A stretch of DNA of 9,110 nt, from contig CABQIM010000075.1 of the NCBI GenBank assembly GCA_902464375.1, positions 1 through 9,110 of the forward strand, given 5' to 3'. Source of the DNA: an uncultured bacterium. GTDB lineage: Bacteria > Cyanobacteriota > Vampirovibrionia > Gastranaerophilales > Gastranaerophilaceae. Both the position numbers and the translations under genes were made by a program. Below the pieces are notes generated by a model. The model ran no database searches. It was given only the letters and a program-made list of their open reading frames with translations, and had not been told where the DNA came from. Of the stretch, positions 1 through 5,149 are shown in pieces; position 1 is the first letter of the stretch, and every line of letters starts with the position of its first letter.

Positions 1-32
1 ATAAAAATAATTGCGCAAAAAACGCAATTATT
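1..32 (-). terminator. Intrinsic terminator of the PBP-A-like gene
   Basis: A perfect 10-bp inverted repeat (AATAATTGCG at 6-15, CGCAATTATT at 23-32) has a 7-nt A-rich loop. Read on the minus strand, the stem is followed by TTTAT at the window edge. It lies 34 nt past the minus-strand stop codon at 67-69, where a rho-independent terminator is expected. The stem is AT-rich at its base, so efficiency may be modest. Confidence 0.7.
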
Positions 33-66
33 AAGAAAATTGTTACAAAATTTAATATAAATAATT

Positions 67-1251
67 CTATCTGACGATTGCCTTATATATGAGGCTTGAT
101 GCTTTTACAATAAAGTCTTTTCCTTGTGGTGCATTGTGCGGGCGATTTGCTAAAATTACCACAATATATTTTTTGCCGTTTTGAGCGTAAACAATACCGG
201 CATCTCCAAGCATGGTTCCGATGTCGCCTGTTTTATGGATAAATAGTGCGCCATCACCCAGTCCTGCAGCGATTAATCTATTATTTTTAACATGGCTCAT
301 GTAATCTATTATGTATTCTCTGGAATTTATATTTAAGAATCCAGGATTATCTAAGTTATAAAGGATTTTTGCCATATCTTTAGCTGTTGTTTTGTTAGTT
401 CCTTTTAGGTCTGGAAGCCATGTTCTAACATAAGTTTTAGAAATACCCCAATCTCTTAAACCTATATTAATGTCATCCATGCCACCAAGTTTTGACATAA
501 TCATATTTGTAGAAGTGTTGTCAGAATCTTGAATCATTGTTTTAGCAAGTTGGTCAAGCGTATATTTTCTACCTGTTTGTGCGTATTGCAAATTGCCTGA
601 ACCTGATGATTGGTAATAATCAGTAAGAAGCATGTCATCAAAAATTGTCATTTGATTTGCTTCGATTGATTTAAATAATCTTACAAGTACAGGGAGTTTG
701 ATAATACTTGCTGCAGAATATAATTCATCACCATTGATATCTACGTACTTGCCGTTTTCGTATTCCCAAACATAAATGGCAGGCTTAACCATTGGATATT
801 CTTTCATCAATCCTTGTAATTGATTTTTTAATCCAGTCATTTCGTTTGTATGGTACATTGTCGTAATTTCGCTGTGAGTTTTTTCAATTGTTGGAGTGAG
901 CATCAAACGATTGTGAAATAAATCGTTGCTTAAATAATTAGTTGTAGGATTTGCAATTGCATACAAGTTTACAGCTGAAATGTTTTCTGGTTTTTTCTGA
1001 GCTAAATTGCCCTGTGTTTTTGTGTTAACCGGTAATGAATTTGGGAAGAACACGTTATTTATTAATCTATTGTACGCAGTCGGAAATACAAATGCCATAA
1101 AAACAGCAAGGAATGAAAATACTACGCAAATTCTAAAAAGTTCCTTAACAGGATTAGCCTTTTTTTTCTTATGTCTTACTACGTTAGTACCTTGTGGCTG
1201 AACGACATGCAAACGGCTATTACTTCTCCTTTGTTGTTGATATGCGTACAC
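67..1251 (-). CDS. Membrane-anchored PBP-A-like serine penicillin-recognising enzyme (class A beta-lactamase fold)
   Basis: This 394-aa protein has the class A serine beta-lactamase/DD-peptidase fold. It has a basic, Gln-rich cytoplasmic N-terminus (RHKKKK at 26-31), one hydrophobic anchor at about 41-56, a linker of about 80 residues, then the enzyme domain outside the membrane. Visible motifs are S182-I-I-K185 (nucleophile and lysine), S243-D-N245 and K340-T-G342. In the omega loop, W278-L-P-D-L-K replaces the W-E-P-E-L-N of true beta-lactamases. The deacylating Glu166 is therefore a leucine, Asn170 is a lysine, and the loop is about five residues shorter. Cyanobacterial PBP-A proteins also lack this Glu and have a shortened loop, so a D-Ala-D-Ala peptidase or penicillin-binding role in peptidoglycan is more likely than drug hydrolysis. 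The start is GTG, chosen for a GGAGGAG site 7 nt upstream; the first ATG codons lie far inside the domain order. Single-gene transcription unit with its own promoter and terminator. Confidence 0.85.
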   Translation of the reverse strand: MYAYQQQRRSNSRLHVVQPQGTNVVRHKKKKANPVKELFRICVVFSFLAVFMAFVFPTAYNRLINNVFFPNSLPVNTKTQGNLAQKKPENISAVNLYAIANPTTNYLSNDLFHNRLMLTPTIEKTHSEITTMYHTNEMTGLKNQLQGLMKEYPMVKPAIYVWEYENGKYVDINGDELYSAASIIKLPVLVRLFKSIEANQMTIFDDMLLTDYYQSSGSGNLQYAQTGRKYTLDQLAKTMIQDSDNTSTNMIMSKLGGMDDINIGLRDWGISKTYVRTWLPDLKGTNKTTAKDMAKILYNLDNPGFLNINSREYIIDYMSHVKNNRLIAAGLGDGALFIHKTGDIGTMLGDAGIVYAQNGKKYIVVILANRPHNAPQGKDFIVKASSLIYKAIVR

Positions 1252-1258
1252 GAATAAT

Positions 1259-1265
1259 CTCCTCC
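1259..1265 (-). promoter_or_regulatory. Ribosome binding site fixing the GTG start at 1251
   Basis: On the minus strand GGAGGAG lies 7 nt before GTG (1249-1251). It is one of the strongest Shine-Dalgarno matches in the window and decides the unusual GTG start. Confidence 0.85.
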
Positions 1266-1286
1266 AAATCCCATTTTGATAATAAC

Positions 1287-1315
1287 ACTATACCAGAAAC
1301 ATAATAATCCTTCAA
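1287..1315 (-). promoter_or_regulatory. Sigma-70 type promoter of the PBP-A-like gene
   Basis: On the minus strand TTGAAG (1310-1315) and TATAGT (1287-1292) are separated by exactly 17 bp. TGG directly before the -10 box gives an extended -10 element. The predicted transcript starts near 1280, leaving a leader of about 30 nt that holds the GGAGGAG site. Confidence 0.65.
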
Positions 1316-1359
1316 AAAGTTGAATTTCTTTTAAGAACAAAATCTTTTCTTTACATTTT

Positions 1360-1384
1360 GTTACAAAAAGGCAATTTTTGTAAC
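1360..1384. promoter_or_regulatory. Perfect 10-bp inverted repeat between divergent genes, candidate operator
   Basis: GTTACAAAAA (1360-1369) and TTTTTGTAAC (1375-1384) are exact reverse complements around a 5-nt GGCAA spacer. The left half is also part of a near-palindrome, TTTTGT-T-ACAAAA (1356-1368). The element overlaps the proposed -35 region of the 445-aa gene and lies about 45 bp upstream of the minus-strand promoter, so one bound regulator could affect both genes. It is not a convincing terminator for either flanking gene, because both genes point away from it. Confidence 0.5.
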
Positions 1385-1403
1385 GCAAAATTCTTTATAT
1401 ATG
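1375..1403 (+). promoter_or_regulatory. Promoter-like module of the 445-aa gene, shared with the 726-aa gene
   Basis: CAATTTTTG (1372-1380), 12 nt, then CTTTATATA (1393-1401) match the words and spacing found at 5055-5084 before the 726-aa gene. Taken as a promoter, TTTTTG would be a poor -35, with a 17-bp spacer to a TATATG -10, and the transcript would start near 1410. The conservation is seen directly; the promoter role is inferred. Confidence 0.45.
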
Positions 1404-1433
1404 TAAGGTTAGTTTTTATAGGTTAGGTTAATT

Positions 1434-2771
1434 ATGACACTTCCAATTAATTCACTCGCGAATATGGAATTTATGCTCTATGGCGGTTCATCAGGGATAA
1501 ACTCAAATTGTCCGAGCTACATAAATGGTTATCAAGCTAGTAATCCTTATAGTGGATACTATAACCCAATGTATTTGCAGAATTATGCAAATTACCAAAA
1601 CAGTGTTGCGAATATGAATCAAGCAGGAGGGGTACAAGCTTCTGTTCCGTCTGCTCTACAAACTCAGCAAACTCAAACATCAGGTCAAACTGAGCAAGCT
1701 ACAGCTACAAATGCGGATATAAATACTCTTGCAAAATTTTATGAAGATTCAAACGCTGTAGTTCAAAAATGGGGTGATATTGGAACAAGTGCATTAATGA
1801 TAGGTGCTATGTCAAATTCTCAAGTTCTAAAGCATCCATTTAATTCAATAAGAGCAATAAAAGTAACAAATCAGGTTTTTGATAAGGCAAATCCTGCAAT
1901 ACAAGCTTTGTGGCAAAAGAATCCTGAATTGATGCAAAAGGCTTACGGTCAATTACATGCAGTAAACAGAATGGCACAGCCAAAGTTTTCTTTTGTTCAA
2001 AAATGGTTCCAAAAACCAATTGAAGAAAGTGCAAGAAAAGATTTAGAAAAAATTATGGCTGATGCGATAAAATCCGGTGATGAGAAAGCAATCTTGAAAG
2101 CTACAGAAACATTGAAAGCTTCAAGAGGTATGGACGGTTATATTCCGACAGCTTGGAATAAGGTTAAGAATTTCTTTGGTGGAAATGCGAAAAATTTAAC
2201 ACCACAAGAAAGAATCGCCAAAAAGGCTGCAGAAATAGACAAAGTTGTTAATGCTCCTGCGGCATTAAAACCTGGAGTTGGCGGATTGTTAAAACAAGGT
2301 TTAAAAGAAGGTAAAACATTTGCATTATTTGGAATGGTAATTGATTTACCAAAGATAATTTCAGCTTATAAAGATGGAGGAACAGGCTCTGCGTTAACTC
2401 AAATTACTCAAACCGGAATTCGTTCGGTTGCAGATGGTATTGGATGGACGCTCGGTCGTGCGGCAGGTGGTGCAATCGGTACAAAAGTTGGTGCAATGAT
2501 TGGTACAGCAGTTTGTCCAGGAATTGGAACAGCAGTAGGAGCCGCGTTAGGTTTCTTAGGAGGTGCGGCTGGCTCAATTTTGGCAAGTAAAATTACGCAC
2601 GCGCTTATTCCAACTGATGAATCAACAAAACTTGAAGCTCAAAAGATGACAAAAACTGCTGATGGACAAGCAAATTTGTTAGCATTGGCAGTTCAGAAAA
2701 AACAAGCAGGAGAATATGTTCCGCAAAATGTTCTTTTGGCAGCAAGTAACGTTGCAGCATCAATGGGCTAA
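1434..2771 (+). CDS. Uncharacterised 445-aa protein with low-complexity N-terminus and double glycine zipper
   Basis: I do not recognise a named family. Residues 1-95 are rich in Asn, Tyr, Gln, Ser and Thr (motifs such as NPYSGYYNP) with no signal peptide. Residues 96-280 look helical and charged. A hydrophobic stretch at about 295-310 is followed by V-A-D-G-I-G-W (332-338) and a long Gly/Ala segment. That segment has glycines at every fourth position, at 337, 341, 345, 349, 353 and 357, then a C361-P-G turn, then 365, 369, 373 and 377. This is the pattern of two packed GxxxG helices, likely a membrane or self-associating hairpin, although R342 and K351 make the first helix partly polar. The tail (390-445) is soluble-looking. 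The ATG start has only a weak upstream AGGTTAGG site; ATG codon 11 is an alternative with no better site. There is no clear terminator before ilvD, so some read-through is possible. Function unknown. Confidence 0.8.
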   Translation: MTLPINSLANMEFMLYGGSSGINSNCPSYINGYQASNPYSGYYNPMYLQNYANYQNSVANMNQAGGVQASVPSALQTQQTQTSGQTEQATATNADINTLAKFYEDSNAVVQKWGDIGTSALMIGAMSNSQVLKHPFNSIRAIKVTNQVFDKANPAIQALWQKNPELMQKAYGQLHAVNRMAQPKFSFVQKWFQKPIEESARKDLEKIMADAIKSGDEKAILKATETLKASRGMDGYIPTAWNKVKNFFGGNAKNLTPQERIAKKAAEIDKVVNAPAALKPGVGGLLKQGLKEGKTFALFGMVIDLPKIISAYKDGGTGSALTQITQTGIRSVADGIGWTLGRAAGGAIGTKVGAMIGTAVCPGIGTAVGAALGFLGGAAGSILASKITHALIPTDESTKLEAQKMTKTADGQANLLALAVQKKQAGEYVPQNVLLAASNVAASMG

Positions 2772-2778
2772 AAGAAAT

Positions 2779-2827
2779 TATATAATAATCTACTTCTCAT
2801 AATTATGCTAAAATAAAGAAAAAGAGG
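2779..2827 (+). promoter_or_regulatory. Candidate promoter(s) and ribosome binding site of ilvD
   Basis: The 63-nt gap holds two -10 candidates: a perfect TATAAT (2781-2786), and TAAAAT (2809-2814) with TGC directly before it (extended -10). Neither has a good -35. AAGAGG (2822-2827) lies 7 nt before the ilvD ATG. With the second -10 the leader would be only about 14 nt, so the first may be the better choice. No attenuator, T-box or riboswitch fits in this gap. Confidence 0.45.
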
Positions 2828-2834
2828 TTAGTAT

Positions 2835-4487
2835 ATGAGAAGTGATAATATAAAGTCAGGGATTGCCAGAACACCGCACAGAAGCCTATTGATGGCAACA
2901 GGTGTTTCTAAAAAGAATATGAAAGCACCTTTTATCGGAATTGCAAGTTCTTTTTCAGACTTAGTTCCAGGGCATATTGGTATGCGTGATTTAGAGCGCC
3001 AAATTGAAAAAGGTATTCATTCTGCCGGTGGTCAAGCATTTATTTTTGGTGTGCCTGCGGTATGTGATGGGATTGCGATGGGGCATTCCGGCATGCAATA
3101 TTCACTTCCCTCTCGTGACTTGATAGCAGATTGTGTAGAAACAGTTGCGAACGCACATCAACTTGATGGTTTAGTTTTGCTCTCTAATTGTGACAAAATT
3201 ACTCCAGGGATGTTGATTGCAGCTGCCAGAACGAATATTCCATCCATAATAGTTACCGCAGGTCCAATGTTGGATGGAGAAAGCCAATGTGAAAAATTAA
3301 CAATGATAAAAGGTGCTTTTGAAGCGATTGGCAAATTCCGTAATGGAGAAATAACAGAAGAAAGATTACTCCAGCTTGAAGAAGCGTCTTGTCCTTCCGC
3401 AGGTGCTTGTCAAGGACTTTATACCGCAAATACTATGGCTTGTTTGACAGAGGTGATGGGAATGAGCCTTCCTCACTGCGCAACCGCTGCAGCTGTTTCT
3501 TCTGAAAAACGCAGAATTGCTTTCGAAAGTGGTATGCAAATTGTTGATTGGGTAAATCGTGATGTCAAACCGCTTGATATTTTAACACGTGATACTTTGA
3601 GAAACGCTATAATTGCTGATTTGGCAATGGGCGGTTCTACAAATTCTTTCTTGCATATTTTGGCTTTATCAAATGCTGTGAAAAACTCTCTATCTGTTGA
3701 GGGTGGCGATGAATTAGTATCCTTAAAGGATTTTGAGGAACTTTCTCATAAGATTCATCAATTTGTTAAACTGGAACCGTCTTCTAATATAACAATGACA
3801 AGATTCCATCTTGCAGGTGGAATTCCGGCTGTAGTTGACGAATTGATAAAGAGTGTGCCTGAATACAAGGCAAATAGAGATTTTGCAGGAGTTTATTCGG
3901 ATAAATCTATAATTCATGATTATTCTGAACCTTTTACAACAAAACCGGGGCTTGGAATTCTGTATGGAAATGTTGCACCGGAAGGTTCTGTAATAAAGAT
4001 TTCTGCTGTAGATGAAAGTTGTTACGAATTTACAGGGCAGGCTAAAACTTTTGATTCGGAAGAAGATGCAATGGCGGCTTTAGAAAATGATGAGATTAAA
4101 GAAGGGGATGTTGTTGTAATTCGTTATGAAGGTCCAAAAGGCGGTCCGGGGATGAGAGAAATGCTTGCCCCTACTTCGCTGCTTGTTGGAAAAGGGCTGG
4201 GTACAAAAGCTGCATTAATTACCGATGGACGCTTTTCCGGTGGCACAAGAGGTATTTGTGTCGGACATATCTGTCCGGAAGCTGCAAATGGCGGTGTCAT
4301 TGCGCTAATTAAAGATGGTGACACAATCAAAATTGATATAAATAAACGAACTCTTGATTTGATGGTTTCAGAAGAAGAACTGAAAGAGCGCAGAAAAAAT
4401 TTAAAACCTTTTGTAAGTAAAGCAAAAGGATATTTGGGTAAATATTCCAGAACTGTTCAAGATGCGAGCCACGGAGCAATTGTGTAA
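2835..4487 (+). CDS. ilvD: Dihydroxy-acid dehydratase
   Basis: This enzyme dehydrates 2,3-dihydroxy-isovalerate and 2,3-dihydroxy-3-methylvalerate to the 2-keto acids that lead to valine, leucine and isoleucine. It is cytoplasmic and needs an iron-sulfur cluster and Mg2+. The 550-aa length is normal and full. Family signatures are CDGIAMGHSGMQYSLPSR (77-94), N118-C119-D-K-I-T-P-G-M, C186-P-S-A-G-A-C192-Q-G, the MGGSTN segment (265-270), YEGPKGGPGM (431-440) and TDGRFSGGTRG (463-473). The first metal-site position is V-P-G-H (44-47), as in the E. coli enzyme, not the P-C-N of plant-type [2Fe-2S] enzymes. This favours the oxygen-sensitive [4Fe-4S] type with C119 and C192 as likely ligands, which is an inference from family comparison. 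No other ilv genes lie in the window. The stop codon abuts the start of the next gene, so the two are probably co-transcribed and translationally coupled. Confidence 0.97.
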   Translation: MRSDNIKSGIARTPHRSLLMATGVSKKNMKAPFIGIASSFSDLVPGHIGMRDLERQIEKGIHSAGGQAFIFGVPAVCDGIAMGHSGMQYSLPSRDLIADCVETVANAHQLDGLVLLSNCDKITPGMLIAAARTNIPSIIVTAGPMLDGESQCEKLTMIKGAFEAIGKFRNGEITEERLLQLEEASCPSAGACQGLYTANTMACLTEVMGMSLPHCATAAAVSSEKRRIAFESGMQIVDWVNRDVKPLDILTRDTLRNAIIADLAMGGSTNSFLHILALSNAVKNSLSVEGGDELVSLKDFEELSHKIHQFVKLEPSSNITMTRFHLAGGIPAVVDELIKSVPEYKANRDFAGVYSDKSIIHDYSEPFTTKPGLGILYGNVAPEGSVIKISAVDESCYEFTGQAKTFDSEEDAMAALENDEIKEGDVVVIRYEGPKGGPGMREMLAPTSLLVGKGLGTKAALITDGRFSGGTRGICVGHICPEAANGGVIALIKDGDTIKIDINKRTLDLMVSEEELKERRKNLKPFVSKAKGYLGKYSRTVQDASHGAIV

Positions 4488-5006
4488 ATGGATAATAAAC
4501 AAGAACTGCGAAGCTGGGCAAAAGAAAAAAGAAAAAATCTCATCATTGATAATAGGCTTCTTGTGAAAAATCTTATGCAGACAGAAGCTTATAGGAACGC
4601 AAAAAATATTCTTATATTTTATCCGCTTAAGTATGAAGTTAATTTATTATTGCTTCTTGAAGATAAGACAAAGAACTTCTATTTACCTAAAATTGATGGT
4701 GAAAATTTGCTTTGCTGTCCTTTTAGTGAAGGAGATGAACTTTGCGAGTCGTGTTTCAAAACTCTTGAGCCGACCACAAATCCTTGTGATAAGCAAATGA
4801 TGGATTTAGTGATTGTTCCGGCATTATGCTGTGATAAAAATAACTATCGTCTTGGTTATGGCGGAGGATTTTATGATAGGTTTTTAAAAGATTTTAGCGG
4901 TATAAAAATTGTATGCTTGCCACAAGATCTTGTAGTTAATGATGTTTTTGCAGAAGATTATGATGTTCCGGTCGATTTTATCGTAACGTATTCAACTAAT
5001 GATTGA
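4488..5006 (+). CDS. 5-formyltetrahydrofolate cyclo-ligase (5,10-methenyltetrahydrofolate synthetase)
   Basis: This 172-aa cytoplasmic enzyme uses ATP to turn 5-formyltetrahydrofolate into 5,10-methenyltetrahydrofolate, returning it to one-carbon metabolism. It is the family of E. coli ygfA (fau) and B. subtilis yqgN. Evidence is the hallmark R121-L-G-Y-G-G-G-F-Y-D-R (121-131) for nucleotide and phosphate contacts, the preceding DLVIVPAL (106-113), the basic N-terminal helix (ELRSWAKEKR, 6-15) and L93-E-P. The length is slightly short but normal. The ATG starts on the base after the ilvD stop, with GGAG 11 nt upstream inside ilvD. Oddly, it has eight cysteines in 172 residues, including CC pairs at 76-77 and 114-115 and C-E-S-C at 86-89; no known metal role in this family explains them. 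A link to ilvD beyond shared transcription is not evident. Confidence 0.93.
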   Translation: MDNKQELRSWAKEKRKNLIIDNRLLVKNLMQTEAYRNAKNILIFYPLKYEVNLLLLLEDKTKNFYLPKIDGENLLCCPFSEGDELCESCFKTLEPTTNPCDKQMMDLVIVPALCCDKNNYRLGYGGGFYDRFLKDFSGIKIVCLPQDLVVNDVFAEDYDVPVDFIVTYSTND

Positions 5007-5019
5007 AAAACTTAACAAT

Positions 5020-5086
5020 TTGTTACAAAACAATTAATTTTAACTGAAAAAAGTCAATTTTTGCATGGAAATAGACTTTATATAAA
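5020..5086 (+). promoter_or_regulatory. Upstream control module of the 726-aa gene, matching that of the 445-aa gene
   Basis: TTGTTACAAAA (5020-5030) is followed by CAATTTTTG (5055-5063), exactly 12 nt, then CTTTATATA (5076-5084). These words occur in the same order before the 445-aa gene, where the 12-nt spacing is identical and TTGTTACAAAA lies about 22 nt closer. A similar GTTAG(G)TTT word follows in both. As a promoter: TTTTTG (5058-5063), 17 bp, TATAAA (5081-5086), giving a leader of about 58 nt that ends in a weak AAAAGG site before the GTG start at 5150. Confidence 0.5.
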
Positions 5087-5149
5087 TAGTTAGGTTTATG
5101 GAATAATTGTATGTTTGTATAATTGTTCAAAGGTTAAAAGGTTGTTATT

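Noticed and set aside
67..1251. Antibiotic-resistance beta-lactamase
   Set aside because: The catalytic Glu166 equivalent is leucine and the omega loop is shortened, so efficient hydrolysis is not expected.
2798..2807. CATAATTATG palindrome upstream of ilvD
   Set aside because: It is short, AT-rich and without a partner element, so too weak to call an operator.
5018..5037. AT-rich hairpin after the cyclo-ligase gene as a terminator
   Set aside because: The arms pair only with a bulge and contain no GC-rich stem. The same TTGTTACAAAA word occurs in other intergenic regions, so a regulatory role fits better.
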